A program made the position numbers and the translations under genes. This document shows, piece after piece, positions 18,020 through 26,703 of a stretch of 64,000 nt of DNA. Every line of letters begins with the position of its first letter. Within the stretch, counting starts at the first letter, position 1. Below the pieces are notes generated by a model. It did no database searches. It saw nothing but the letters and a program-made list of their open reading frames with translations, and was not told where the DNA came from. Source of the DNA: Streptomyces sp. 35G-GA-8 (lineage in GTDB: Bacteria; Actinomycetota; Actinomycetes; Streptomycetales; Streptomycetaceae); contig NZ_JAMHJQ010000003.1 of the NCBI RefSeq assembly GCF_023534745.1, positions 497,021 to 561,020 on the forward strand. Reading direction: 5' to 3'.

Positions 18020-19081
18020 TCAGCCCCGACGGGGCAGCTCGTCAGGTCGCGGGGCGATGACGGTGATGCCGGTCCCCGACCCCTCACTCAGCGCCGCCAG
18101 CGCGGCAGGCGCCTCGTCCAGCCCGATGACCGAGTTGACCAGCAGATCGGGGCGCAGCCTGCCGGTGCTCACCTGCCCCATCATCTCCGGGTACGCGTGG
18201 GCCGCCATCCCATGGCTGCCGAGGATTTCGAGTTCCAGCGCGACGACACGGTTCACGGGTACGGCCGCGCCGTCCGACGGCAGCAGCCCGACCTGCACAT
18301 GCCTGCCCCGTGGCCGCAGACTCTCCACGGACGCCGAACAGGTCGCCACGGAGCCGAGCGCGTCGAGCGAGACATGCGCGCCGCCGCCCGTCGCCTCCCG
18401 TACAGCGGCCGCGACGCCGCCGGTCACCGCGGTGGCGTCCACGCACGCCTCGGCGCCGAACGTCCTGGCCAGCTCCAGCGCCCCGGGTGCGACATCGACC
18501 GCGACGACCCTGGCACCGCAGGCCACCGCGATCATCACCGCGGACAGACCGACTCCGCCGCACCCGTGTACGGCCAGCCACTCGCCGGCCCGGACGCGGC
18601 CCCTGGCCACCACGGCCCGGTAGGCCGTGGCGAACCGGCAGCCGAGCGCCGCCGCGGTGAGGGAGGACATGTCCTCGGGCACGGCGACGAGATTGACGTC
18701 GGCCCGGTGCACCGGAACGTACTCGGCGAACGATCCCCAGTGGGTGAAGCCCGGCTGCTCCTGGCGCCGGCAGATCTGCTGATCGCCCGCCGCGCACGCG
18801 GGACAGCTCCCGCAGGCGCAGACGAAGGGTACGGTGACCCGGTCACCCACGCGCCAGTTGGTGACCGCCGCGCCCACCGCCTCGATCCGGCCCGCGAGTT
18901 CATGGCCGGGCACATGCGGCAGGGTGATCCCGGCGTCGTGGCCCATCCAGCCGTGCCAGTCGCTGCGGCACAGTCCCGTCGCCCCCACCCGCACCACCAC
19001 TCCGTCGGACGGCGGCACCGGATCGGTCACCTCCCGCACCTCCGGCAGCCGCCCGAACTCCTCGAACACCACAGCGCGCAC
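18020..19081 (-). CDS. Zinc-dependent alcohol dehydrogenase (MDR superfamily)
   Basis: A 353-residue medium-chain dehydrogenase. It has catalytic zinc ligands in GLCRSDWHGWMGHD and HVPGHELAGRIEAVG, a structural zinc loop with four cysteines (CACGSCPACAAGDQQIC) and the nucleotide-binding motif GCGGVGLSAVMIA. I chose GTG 19081 (MRAVVFEEFG, the usual family start) with GGGAGA about 9 bases upstream; GTGs at 19087 and 19090 lie too close to the ribosome site. It would interconvert an alcohol and an aldehyde or ketone with NAD(P). The divergence from the neighbouring XRE regulator is not obvious because both run leftward. Confidence 0.9.
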   Translation of the reverse strand: MRAVVFEEFGRLPEVREVTDPVPPSDGVVVRVGATGLCRSDWHGWMGHDAGITLPHVPGHELAGRIEAVGAAVTNWRVGDRVTVPFVCACGSCPACAAGDQQICRRQEQPGFTHWGSFAEYVPVHRADVNLVAVPEDMSSLTAAALGCRFATAYRAVVARGRVRAGEWLAVHGCGGVGLSAVMIAVACGARVVAVDVAPGALELARTFGAEACVDATAVTGGVAAAVREATGGGAHVSLDALGSVATCSASVESLRPRGRHVQVGLLPSDGAAVPVNRVVALELEILGSHGMAAHAYPEMMGQVSTGRLRPDLLVNSVIGLDEAPAALAALSEGSGTGITVIAPRPDELPRRG

Positions 19082-19147
19082 GGGCACCACTCTCCCTTGT
19101 CGTCCACCGGCCCACCACTACCACCACGGCTACCGCCACCGCTACGG

Positions 19148-20041
19148 CTACCGCTTCCGGGCCGGGAGGTCGTCGCGCTCGTCGGCGCGCCCGGCCGCCC
19201 ACCGCAGGAGGAAGCCCAGAGCCTCGTGGGAGGGCGAGTCGGGCGGCGCGGTGTAGGCGACGAGGAACTGGTCGGGGTGGGTGTCGACGGTGAACTGCTG
19301 GACGTCCAGGGTGATGCTGCCGACGACCGGATGGACATAGGTCTTGGTGAGCTGTCGCGGCCCCCGTACCTGGTGGCCGGCCCACCAGGTACGGAAGTCC
19401 GGGTCCCGGACGCTCAGTTCGCCGACGAGGGCGGCCAGCGCGGGGTCGTGCGGGGTACGGCCGGCCTCCATCCTCAGGACGGCGACGCACTCGCGGGCGG
19501 CGCGGGGCCAGTCCGCGTACAGGGCCCGGAAGGGGGCGTCGAGGAAGGTCAGCCGGATCAGGTTGCGCTCGGCGGGCGGCAGTGCGCCGAAGTCGGTCAG
19601 GAGCGCCGTGGCCCCCTGGTTCCAGGCCAGTATGTCCATGCCGCGGTGGAGCACCATGGCGGGGACGTCGTGCATGGTCCCCAGCAACTGCCTGAGTCGG
19701 GGCGCGACCTCGGAGCGCCCCGACTGCCGCTCCGGAGCGGCGGGGGCGACATCGGCCAGGGTGAAGAGATAGTCGCGCTCGTCCGAAGCGAGGTCGAGCG
19801 CGTCGGCCAGGGCGCCCAGGACCGGACGCGAGACCCGGCGGGTACGCCCCTGCTCAAGGCGGACGATGTAGTCGACGCTGACATGTGCGAGCTGGGCCAG
19901 CTCCTCCCTGCGGAGACCCGGAACGCGCCGCAGTCGGCCGTCGTCCGGGAAACCCGCCCGCCGCGGATCGGATTCCGCGCGGCGGGCGCGCAGGAAGTCG
20001 CCCAGCTTGTTCTCGGCGGAGGAAGCTCCCTGGTCTGCCAT
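19148..20041 (-). CDS. XRE-family regulator with MmyB-like ligand-binding domain
   Basis: A 297-residue regulator starting MADQGASSAENKLGDFLRARR. The N-terminal helix-turn-helix (about 10-85; GLRREELAQLAHVSVDYIVRLEQGR) is followed by the MmyB-like PAS-fold ligand-binding domain (about 105-285; WNQGATALLTDFGALP, FRTWWAGHQV). Members often control a neighbouring dehydrogenase, such as the zinc dehydrogenase directly downstream or the SDR genes to the right, and may bind fatty-acid-like ligands. The frame runs upstream to 20458 without domain similarity, so ATG 20041 is preferred. Confidence 0.88.
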   Translation of the reverse strand: MADQGASSAENKLGDFLRARRAESDPRRAGFPDDGRLRRVPGLRREELAQLAHVSVDYIVRLEQGRTRRVSRPVLGALADALDLASDERDYLFTLADVAPAAPERQSGRSEVAPRLRQLLGTMHDVPAMVLHRGMDILAWNQGATALLTDFGALPPAERNLIRLTFLDAPFRALYADWPRAARECVAVLRMEAGRTPHDPALAALVGELSVRDPDFRTWWAGHQVRGPRQLTKTYVHPVVGSITLDVQQFTVDTHPDQFLVAYTAPPDSPSHEALGFLLRWAAGRADERDDLPARKR

Positions 20042-20491
20042 GTCTCCAGTGTCGTCATGTTCGGGGCGGTGTGCCTGGTACTGGACGGCATAGGCAGCAT
20101 CCGGGGGGAAGACCCGATCACCGCCGCCCTGCTCGCCTCGCGGGAGGAGGTGCTCTGCGCGCCGGATGTTACTCTCCGGAATCGTCCTGGTACTGCTCGG
20201 CGGTATCGCGATGGCCGTGCGCCGGCTGTCCAAGGATCCCGTACTCGACCGCGGGCACGGCTGTTTTCGGCGGATCGCCGACCGGATCGACCTGCCGGGC
20301 ATCCTCGGCGTCGCCGTGTCGGTGAGCGCGCCGGTCCGCCCGACCCGGGCCGCGCCGTGGTTCCGTCCCCCCTCCCGTACCGCGCGCGGAAAGCGCTCGG
20401 CGTGCACTTTCCGCGCTGTCTTGCGTAGATGGACGCAGGCGTGAGCCCTGCGCCCCACCTTCCGTCAATCGGCTACGGGGAGAAGGAAAAA
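20042..20491. other. 450-bp divergent intergenic region
   Basis: This lies between the XRE regulator (leftward) and the first SDR (rightward) and presumably holds both promoters. The only coding candidate is the doubtful small ORF at 20166-20444. No clear operator was seen. Confidence 0.5.
20166..20444 (+). CDS. Possible small membrane protein (doubtful)
   Basis: A 92-residue frame beginning MLLSGIVLVLLGGIAMAVRR, one hydrophobic helix followed by an arginine-rich tail. The first ~55 codons have the third-position G/C bias expected of real genes. GGAGGAGG lies about 15 bases before the ATG, rather far. The second codon is TTA, the rare bldA codon. The C-terminal half looks like non-coding DNA (many Arg, Pro, Ser). 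It could be a degraded gene or chance; I cannot name a family. Confidence 0.25.
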   Translation: MLLSGIVLVLLGGIAMAVRRLSKDPVLDRGHGCFRRIADRIDLPGILGVAVSVSAPVRPTRAAPWFRPPSRTARGKRSACTFRAVLRRWTQA

Positions 20492-21238
20492 GTGAGCGAG
20501 CGCGTAGTGCTGGTCACGGGAGCGCTGGCGGGCATCGGACGGGCGACGGCGCTCGCCTTCGCCCGCGACGGTGCGTCCGTCCTCGTCTCCGGGCGGCGCG
20601 ACGAAGAAGGTACGGCGCTGGCCGCCGAACTCCGGGAGTGGGGTGGCAGAGCCGAGTACATCCGGGCCGACGTCAGGGTCGAGGACGATGTCCGCTCCCT
20701 GGTCGAGGGGGCCGTCAAGACCTTCGGCAGGCTCGACGCGGCCGTCAACAACGCGGGCTACACCGGCAGCACGGGCCCTCTGGCCACCCAGACGGCCGAG
20801 GCGTACGACACCGTTTTCCACACCAACGTCCGGGGCTTGCTGTTCTGCCTGAAGCACGAGCTGCGCGTGATGATCGAGCAGGGCCACGGCAGCATCGTCA
20901 ACCTCTCCTCCACCTTCGGCGAGCGGGGCGGCAAAGGCGCCGGTCTGTACGTGGCCAGCAAGCACGCGGTGAACGGGCTCACCCGGTCCGCGGCCCTTGA
21001 GGTCGCCGCCGAAGGCATCCGCGTCAACGCGGTCGCCCCCGGTCCCGTGGCCACCGGCGGCCTGGACACGTTCACCGGCGGGGAGGAGGCCAGCGCGGCC
21101 CTGGCCGCGAGTGTTCCGATGGGGCGCCTCGCCCATGTCGACGAGATCGCCGACGTCATCCTGTTCCTCACCTCCCACGCGGCCAGGTTCATCACGGGCC
21201 AGATCGTCGCCGTCAACGGTGGCAAGACGGCCCTGTGA
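20492..21238 (+). CDS. Short-chain dehydrogenase/reductase (first of two)
   Basis: A 248-residue classical SDR. It shows the cofactor glycine motif TGALAGIG (residues about 9-16), NNAGY, the catalytic Ser in NLSSTF, and Y-x-x-x-K as YVASK. The proton-relay Asn and the C-terminal FITGQIVAVNGGK segment are intact. GTG 20492 follows GGGAGAAGGA at 5 bases; the frame upstream to 20429 has no support. It is a NAD(P)(H)-dependent oxidoreductase of unknown substrate. A second SDR follows after 87 bases in the same direction, likely co-transcribed. Confidence 0.9.
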   Translation: MSERVVLVTGALAGIGRATALAFARDGASVLVSGRRDEEGTALAAELREWGGRAEYIRADVRVEDDVRSLVEGAVKTFGRLDAAVNNAGYTGSTGPLATQTAEAYDTVFHTNVRGLLFCLKHELRVMIEQGHGSIVNLSSTFGERGGKGAGLYVASKHAVNGLTRSAALEVAAEGIRVNAVAPGPVATGGLDTFTGGEEASAALAASVPMGRLAHVDEIADVILFLTSHAARFITGQIVAVNGGKTAL

Positions 21239-21325
21239 CGCACGCATGGACCTCGATCCGGTCGGACAATGGTCAATAGCGAACAAAAGGGATGTTCACG
21301 TCGAGGCGATACGGGAGGAGCGGTC

Positions 21326-22090
21326 ATGAGCGAGCGTATGGAAGTCGACGCCCACCCTCAGGTCGCGCTGGTGACGGGAGCGACCTCCGGCATCGGCAAA
21401 GCGGTCGCGCTCAGGCTGGCGGAGGACGGCTTCAATGTCGTGCTGCACGGCCGTGACCAGGCGCGCGGGGCAGCGGCGGTCGAAGCGATCGAGAAGGCCG
21501 GCGCCGGCGCGCGGGCCGGCGGTCACGGTGGCCACGGGCGGTTCGTCGCGGCCGATCTGAGCGTCGCGGCCGATGTCGAGCGACTCGCCGCCGAGGCCGG
21601 CCGAGTCGATGTGCTGGTGAACAACGCCGGTTTCGGCTGGTTCGGCGCCACGGCGGACCTCCCCCCTGACACGTTCGACGCGCTGTTCGCGACCAATGTA
21701 CGAGCCGCGTACTACCTGGTGGCGGCGGTGGCGCCCGGCATGGTGGAGCGCGGCAGCGGCAACATCATCAACCTCGGCAGCATGGCCGGGCAGATCGGAC
21801 TGGACGGCAGCGCCGCCTACAGCGCGACGAAAGCCGCGCTCGCGGCACTCACCCGTGCGTGGGCAGTGGAATTCAGCCCCAGTGGCGTACGCGTCAACAC
21901 CATCGCCCCCGGCCCGGTGGTGACGGCGGCGGTACCCGAGATCGTCGAGCGACTGGGCAGAACGACCCTGCTGAACCGGCCGGCGCAGGCCGACGAGATC
22001 GCCGACGTCATCGCCTTCCTGGTGTCCCCCGAGGCCGGCTACATCACCGGCGCCATGATCCCGGTGGACGGCGGGCGCGGCGCGGTCTAG
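21326..22090 (+). CDS. Short-chain dehydrogenase/reductase (second of two)
   Basis: A 254-residue classical SDR with TGATSGIG (about 14-21), NNAGFGW, catalytic Ser in NLGSMAGQ, YSATK and the end YITGAMIPVDGG, in the style of FabG-like 3-oxoacyl reductases. ATG 21326 is preceded by GGGAGGAG at 5 bases. It differs clearly from the SDR upstream, so the pair is not a recent duplication. A Gly/His/Ala-rich insert (AGARAGGHGGHG) lies before the ADLS strand. The substrate is not determined. Confidence 0.9.
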   Translation: MSERMEVDAHPQVALVTGATSGIGKAVALRLAEDGFNVVLHGRDQARGAAAVEAIEKAGAGARAGGHGGHGRFVAADLSVAADVERLAAEAGRVDVLVNNAGFGWFGATADLPPDTFDALFATNVRAAYYLVAAVAPGMVERGSGNIINLGSMAGQIGLDGSAAYSATKAALAALTRAWAVEFSPSGVRVNTIAPGPVVTAAVPEIVERLGRTTLLNRPAQADEIADVIAFLVSPEAGYITGAMIPVDGGRGAV

Positions 22091-22204
22091 GGCCGCGCCC
22101 CCCGCCCGGACCCCGTCCGACAGGTCCCCACGGGTTCCCGCCGCCGGGCCGCAAGCCAGGGGGCGGGGAGGCCGGGACGCGTCGGCTCGCCATAGGCTCA
22201 CCGC

Positions 22205-22570
22205 ATGGTGCGGAGCAGAGCGGAAGACGTCGACGGGTATCTGACCGAGGTGCCGGAGGAGCGCAGGGAGACCCTGGCCAGGCTGCGGCAGCTGTGCCGG
22301 GCCGAGCTCGGGGGGTTCGACGAGGTCATGGCGTACGGCATGCCCGCGTACGAGCGGGACGGCGCGGCCGAGATCGCCTTCGCCAGCCAGAAGCAGTACA
22401 TCTCCTTCTACCTCATGCGCGGCGATGTCCGGGAGGCGTTCGAGGAGCGGTTGGCGGGACAGGACATGGGCAAGGGCTGTCTGCGCTTCCGTAAACCGGA
22501 GCAGGTCGACTTCGACCTGGTACGCGACCTGCTGAGGGCTACCGCGGCCGCCCCGGGCCGGATCTGCTGA
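22205..22570 (+). CDS. DUF1801 family protein
   Basis: A 121-residue protein of the DUF1801 (YdhG-like) family: MAYGMPAYER, a central strand ISFYLM, and GKGCLRFRKPEQVDFDLVRDLL near the end. The family fold resembles iron chaperone/frataxin-like proteins, and the biochemical role is not established. Its last 32 bases overlap the 3' end of the convergent ABC ATPase gene, which belongs to an iron importer; whether this closeness has meaning is unclear. Confidence 0.85.
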   Translation: MVRSRAEDVDGYLTEVPEERRETLARLRQLCRAELGGFDEVMAYGMPAYERDGAAEIAFASQKQYISFYLMRGDVREAFEERLAGQDMGKGCLRFRKPEQVDFDLVRDLLRATAAAPGRIC

Positions 22571-23375
22571 CCGGCGGCCCGGTGTGGTGCCGGCCGATCG
22601 GGAGCATCAGGGGGCTGCCCGAGACAGGGTCCTCGATGATGTGGCAGTCGAGACCGAACGCGACGCGGACGTTCTCCTCCGTCAGTACCTCGGCCGGGGA
22701 ACCGGCCGCGTGGAGCCGTCCGTTCGCGAGGGCGATGAGATGGTCCGCGTAGCGGGCGGCGAGGTTGAGATCGTGCAGGACCATGACGATGGTGGTGCCG
22801 CGCGTGTGGTTCAGGTCGGTCAGCAGGTCGAGCACCTCGATCTGATGGCTCGCGTCGAGGAACGTGGTCGGCTCGTCGAGCAGCAGCAGGTCGGTCTGCT
22901 GCGCGAGGGCCATCGCGATCCACACGCGCTGGCGCTGGCCCCCGGACAGCTCGTCCACGGACCGGTCGGCGAGCGTCACCGTCCGCGTGGCTTCCAGCGC
23001 CGATGCCACGGCGTCGTCGTCCTTCTCGTTCCAGCGGGAGAAGACACCCTGGTGCGGATGGCGCCCCCGGCCGACGAGGTCGGCGACGGTGATGCCCTCG
23101 GGGGCGACCGGTGACTGCGGCAACAGCCCGAGAGTGCGCGCCAGTTCCTTCGCGGGCAGCCGGTGGACCTCTTTGCCGTCCAGTACGACGCGGCCCTCGC
23201 GGGGTGCGAGCAGACGGGACATCGAGCGCAGAAGCGTCGACTTTCCACAGGCGTTCGCGCCGACGATCGCCGTGATCCCGCCGGGCGGGACGACGAGGTC
23301 GAGGGATTCGATGACGGTGCGCTCGCCGTAGCCGAGGGTGAGGCGCTCCGCCGACAGCGAGTGGGTCGTGGTCAC
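22539..23375 (-). CDS. Ferric-siderophore ABC transporter ATP-binding protein (FepC/FecE type)
   Basis: A 278-residue cytoplasmic ATPase. Walker A GANACGKSTLL, Q-loop LLPQSPV, ABC signature LSGGQRQR, Walker B LLLLDEPTTFLD and H-loop VLHDLN are all present. GTG 23375 overlaps the upstream permease stop by 4 bases (GTGA), with GGAGG 6 bases before it; the longer frame to 23858 is the antisense of the permease. It is the last gene of the binding-protein/permease/permease/ATPase operon and powers uptake of a ferric siderophore. The C-terminus overlaps the convergent DUF1801 gene. Confidence 0.93.
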   Translation of the reverse strand: MTTTHSLSAERLTLGYGERTVIESLDLVVPPGGITAIVGANACGKSTLLRSMSRLLAPREGRVVLDGKEVHRLPAKELARTLGLLPQSPVAPEGITVADLVGRGRHPHQGVFSRWNEKDDDAVASALEATRTVTLADRSVDELSGGQRQRVWIAMALAQQTDLLLLDEPTTFLDASHQIEVLDLLTDLNHTRGTTIVMVLHDLNLAARYADHLIALANGRLHAAGSPAEVLTEENVRVAFGLDCHIIEDPVSGSPLMLPIGRHHTGPPVSRSGPGRPR

Positions 23376-24424
23376 AGCGAGCCTCCGGCCCGGTTGGTAC
23401 GGATGATCAGATAGATGAGATAGGGCGCGCCGAGAACGCCGGTGACCACGCCGACCGGATAGCGGGAGTCGAAGGCGAACTGGCCGGTGAAGTCGGCGGT
23501 GAGCACGAGGAGGGAGCCGACGAGTCCGGCGGGTATCAGCAGGGAACCGCCCGGCCCGGCGATCCTGGCCGCGAGGGGACCGGAGAGGAACGCCACGAAC
23601 GCGATGGGCCCGGCAGCCGCCGTCGCGAAGGCGATCAGGCCGACGGCGGCGATGATCACCGTGACGCGGGTGCGTTCCACACGCACCCCGAGGGCGGAGG
23701 CGGTGTCGTCGCCGAGCCGCATCGCGGAGAGGTCGCGCGACTGTGACAGCAGTACGGGACAGAGCACGGCCAGGGCCGCGAGGGTGGGGACGGTTTGTTC
23801 CCACGTCGTCCCGTTGAGACTGCCGGTCAGCCAGCGTGTCGCCTCTTGGAGGTCCCACTCCGCGGCCTGGGACAGGACGTAGGAGATGACGCTGTCGAGC
23901 ATCGCGGAGATCCCGATGCCGATCAGGATGAGCCGAGTCCCGACGACTCCGTCCCTGAATGCCAGGGCGTACACCAGCATCGCCACGGCGAGAGCGGCGA
24001 CGATCGCGAGGGCCGACACCGCGGTCTCACCGAGCGACAGTGTGACGATCGCGATGGCCGCCGCGGCGCTCGCGCCGGAGCTGATACCGATGATGTCGGG
24101 GCTGGCGAGCGGGTTGCGGAGCATGGTCTGGAAGGTGACACCGGCCAGACCGAAGCTGAACCCCGCGGTCACGGCGAGGACCGCCCGCGGCAGCCGCAAG
24201 CGCCCGACGGTGAAGGACGCCCCGGGCACCTGCTCGCCGAGGATCACCCGGACCACGTCGCCGGGCGGGTAGAACGTCTGCCCGGCCATCAGGGTCACGG
24301 CGAACACGCCGACGACCAGGACGGCCAGCACCAGGACCACGCGGCGTCGCCGGGACACCCGGCGTCTCCGGCCCCGGGCGAGGTCGTCGCGGGTCGGCGG
24401 CCGGGTGAGGACATGGGCGCTCAC
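23372..24424 (-). CDS. FecCD-family iron-siderophore ABC permease (second subunit)
   Basis: A 350-residue integral membrane protein with about nine to ten hydrophobic helices. It has the FecCD/BtuC motifs RLPRAVLAVTAGFSFGLAGVTFQTMLRNPLASPD and the coupling region PLAARI-GPGG near the C-terminus. GTG 24424 overlaps the stop of the first permease by 4 bases. A basic N-terminal stretch (RGRRRRVSRRRR) precedes helix 1. With its partner it would form the heterodimeric channel for a ferric siderophore in the cytoplasmic membrane. Confidence 0.92.
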   Translation of the reverse strand: MSAHVLTRPPTRDDLARGRRRRVSRRRRVVLVLAVLVVGVFAVTLMAGQTFYPPGDVVRVILGEQVPGASFTVGRLRLPRAVLAVTAGFSFGLAGVTFQTMLRNPLASPDIIGISSGASAAAAIAIVTLSLGETAVSALAIVAALAVAMLVYALAFRDGVVGTRLILIGIGISAMLDSVISYVLSQAAEWDLQEATRWLTGSLNGTTWEQTVPTLAALAVLCPVLLSQSRDLSAMRLGDDTASALGVRVERTRVTVIIAAVGLIAFATAAAGPIAFVAFLSGPLAARIAGPGGSLLIPAGLVGSLLVLTADFTGQFAFDSRYPVGVVTGVLGAPYLIYLIIRTNRAGGSL

Positions 24425-25464
24425 AGGGCACGCACCTTCTGTCGGCGGACGATGTAGATGAAGAACGGGGCGCCGATCAGAGCCGTCACGATCCCCACGT
24501 CGATCTCCGCGGGGCGGGCCACCACCCGGCCGACCACATCGGCGGCGGTGAGCAGCGCAGCGCCCAGCAGCACCGAGTAAGGCAGCAGCCAGCGGTGGTC
24601 CACGCCGACCAGCAGACGACAGGTGTGCGGGACGACGAGACCGACGAATCCGATCGGCCCGGCCACCGCGGTCGACGCGCCGCACAGCACGACGGCGCCG
24701 AGTGCGGCCACGGCCCGTGCCACGGCGACGCGTTCGCCGAGTCCGGCCGCGAGCTCGTCGCCCAGCGCGAGCGAGTTCAGCGCGCGTGCCGACAGCAGGC
24801 AGATGGCGAAACCCACGACAAGGAAGGGCAGCACCTGCCCGATCCGGTCGAAGGACGCTCCGCCCACGCCGCCGATCTGCCAGAGCCTGAAGCTTCCGGC
24901 GATGTCGTTGCGAGGCAGGATGACGGCGCTGACGAGTGAGGCGAACGCGGCCGATGTGGCGGCGCCGGCGAGCGCGAGTTTGAGGGGCGTGGCACCCCCG
25001 CGCCCGATCGTCCCGACCGTGTACACGAACACGGCCGAGAGCGCGGCACCTCCCATCGCGACCCAGACATAGCCGGTCGGCGAGGTGAGCCCGAAGAACG
25101 CGACCCCCGTGACAACGGCGAGCGACGCCCCCATGTTCACCCCCAGGATGCCCGGGTCGGCGAGCGGGTTGCGGGTCACGCCCTGCATGACGCCGCCGGC
25201 CAGGCCGAGCGCCGCACCGATCACGGCCGCGAGCACCGTACGGGGTATCCGCTTGGTGGCAGCGGCCTGCTCCAGGGTCGCGTCCGCGCCCCCGAGCGCC
25301 GCCCGGACATCGGACCAGGCCACATCCCGTGAGCCCAGGGCGATGGAAGCCACCATGATCGCGGCCAGCGCCACAACCGCGGCAAGGAACCACAGCGTCC
25401 GGACGCGCGCCGGACGCCGCACCACGGCGGCGTCCGGCAGGCGTCGGGTGCCGGCCGTCGTCAC
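24421..25464 (-). CDS. FecCD-family iron-siderophore ABC permease (first subunit)
   Basis: A 347-residue membrane protein of the FecCD family, with RIPRTVLAAVIGAALGLAGGVMQGVTRNPLADPG and VPHTCRLLVGVDHRWLLP as landmarks and about nine to ten membrane helices. GTG 25464 overlaps the TGA of the binding-protein gene by 4 bases and starts VTTAGTRR; the 18 extra residues upstream are antisense noise. It is the FepD-like partner of the next permease. Confidence 0.92.
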   Translation of the reverse strand: MTTAGTRRLPDAAVVRRPARVRTLWFLAAVVALAAIMVASIALGSRDVAWSDVRAALGGADATLEQAAATKRIPRTVLAAVIGAALGLAGGVMQGVTRNPLADPGILGVNMGASLAVVTGVAFFGLTSPTGYVWVAMGGAALSAVFVYTVGTIGRGGATPLKLALAGAATSAAFASLVSAVILPRNDIAGSFRLWQIGGVGGASFDRIGQVLPFLVVGFAICLLSARALNSLALGDELAAGLGERVAVARAVAALGAVVLCGASTAVAGPIGFVGLVVPHTCRLLVGVDHRWLLPYSVLLGAALLTAADVVGRVVARPAEIDVGIVTALIGAPFFIYIVRRQKVRAL

Positions 25465-26492
25465 TTGACCTTGTCCGCGGCCTCCGCGAGCGCCGCGACG
25501 TAGTCGTCGAGCACCCACGAGATCGACAGAGGTGTCGGGTTCGCCGCGGTTCCCAAGGGGGAGCTGCCGGGCAGGAGATATGTCGAGTCGCGCTCGACGG
25601 CGGGGATCTTCGACAGCAGGGGGTCCTTCTTGAGCGTCTTGATCAGATCGCCCTTCTCATCGCCGTAGCCGGTGATGATGTCGACGTCGTCGAACACGTC
25701 GATCTGTTCGGCGCTCTGCGTCAGGGCGAACTTGTCCGTGCCCTCGGAGGCTTTCGCGATGCTGCCCGGGATCTTCAGCCCGAGGTCCTCGAAGAAGAGC
25801 GTCCGTGTGTCGTGGGCCGTGTAGAAGCCGACCTTGCTGACGTCGTTGGGGTCGACATGCGTCATGAACATCGCCGACTTCCCCTTGAGCTGGGGGTACT
25901 TCGCGACGGTCTTCTTGATGTCCCCCTCAAGGTCGGTGATCAGTTTCTCGCCCTCGTCGGCGAGCCCGATCGCCTTGCTGTTCGTCCGGATGATCTCGCG
26001 CCACGGCGTCGCCCAGGCGGCGTCCGGATACGCCACCACGGGGGCGATGTCGCTCAATGTCTCGTAGTCCTGCTCGGTCAGGCCCGAGTAGGCGGCCAGG
26101 ATCACATCCGGCTTCGTGTCGGCCACGGCCTCGAAGTCGATCCCGTCGGTCTCGTTGAACAGCACGGGCGTATCGGCGTGGAGTTCGTCGAGCCGCTTCT
26201 CGACCCAGGGCAGGACCCCGTCGCCGTCGTCATCGCCGAAGTTCGCCGCCGCCATGCCGACGGGTACGACGCCGAGCGCCAGCGGCACCTCGTGATTGGC
26301 CCAGTTCACCGTGGCGACGCGCTTCGGCTTCGACGGGATGGTCGTCGTGCCGAGGGCGTGCTCGACCGTCAGGGGGAACGCGCCCGAAGGGCTCTTCTCG
26401 TCCCCGTCCTCGGCGGCGGGCGGACCACCGCAGGCGGCGAGTCCCAGCAGGGTGGCCGCCACGGTGAGCAGGCGCAGGCGATGTGAACGCAT
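25461..26492 (-). CDS. Iron-siderophore substrate-binding lipoprotein
   Basis: A 343-residue periplasmic-binding-protein-2 family lipoprotein. The signal peptide ends in the lipobox LAAC (Cys21), so the mature protein is anchored outside the membrane. The fold markers are PKRVATVNWANHEVPLALGVVPVG, KPDVILAAYSGL and the long linking helix in the middle. It captures a ferric siderophore and hands it to the two permeases encoded next. It is the first gene of the four-gene operon, and an iron box lies about 100 bases upstream. Its own siderophore synthesis genes are not in the window. Confidence 0.92.
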   Translation of the reverse strand: MRSHRLRLLTVAATLLGLAACGGPPAAEDGDEKSPSGAFPLTVEHALGTTTIPSKPKRVATVNWANHEVPLALGVVPVGMAAANFGDDDGDGVLPWVEKRLDELHADTPVLFNETDGIDFEAVADTKPDVILAAYSGLTEQDYETLSDIAPVVAYPDAAWATPWREIIRTNSKAIGLADEGEKLITDLEGDIKKTVAKYPQLKGKSAMFMTHVDPNDVSKVGFYTAHDTRTLFFEDLGLKIPGSIAKASEGTDKFALTQSAEQIDVFDDVDIITGYGDEKGDLIKTLKKDPLLSKIPAVERDSTYLLPGSSPLGTAANPTPLSISWVLDDYVAALAEAADKVK

Positions 26493-26588
26493 CGATTCTT
26501 ACTCCACTTCCGGATACCAGGGGTGCCGGTCCTCGCACGTCTGGGGCCCGGGATGCCGTCGTGGAGTGGTGCACCGTACGCAAGCCAG

Positions 26589-26607
26589 TTAGGTAAGGCT
26601 TGCCTTC
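26589..26607 (-). promoter_or_regulatory. DmdR/DtxR-type iron box
   Basis: TTAGGTAAGGCTTGCCTTC matches 14 of 19 positions of the actinobacterial iron-box consensus (TTAGGTTAGGCTAACCTAA form). It sits about 100 bases upstream of the binding-protein gene, where an iron-loaded DmdR repressor would block transcription. AT-rich sequence around 26620-26665 may carry more regulatory sites. Confidence 0.8.
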
Positions 26608-26703
26608 GCACTCTAGAAGAGGTCGCCCTGTGTCGCAATCGACCATATGAGACACCTGTTGTAGCGATCGGGACACGCGCCCGGTGTCCCTGGCGCCGGA
26701 CGC

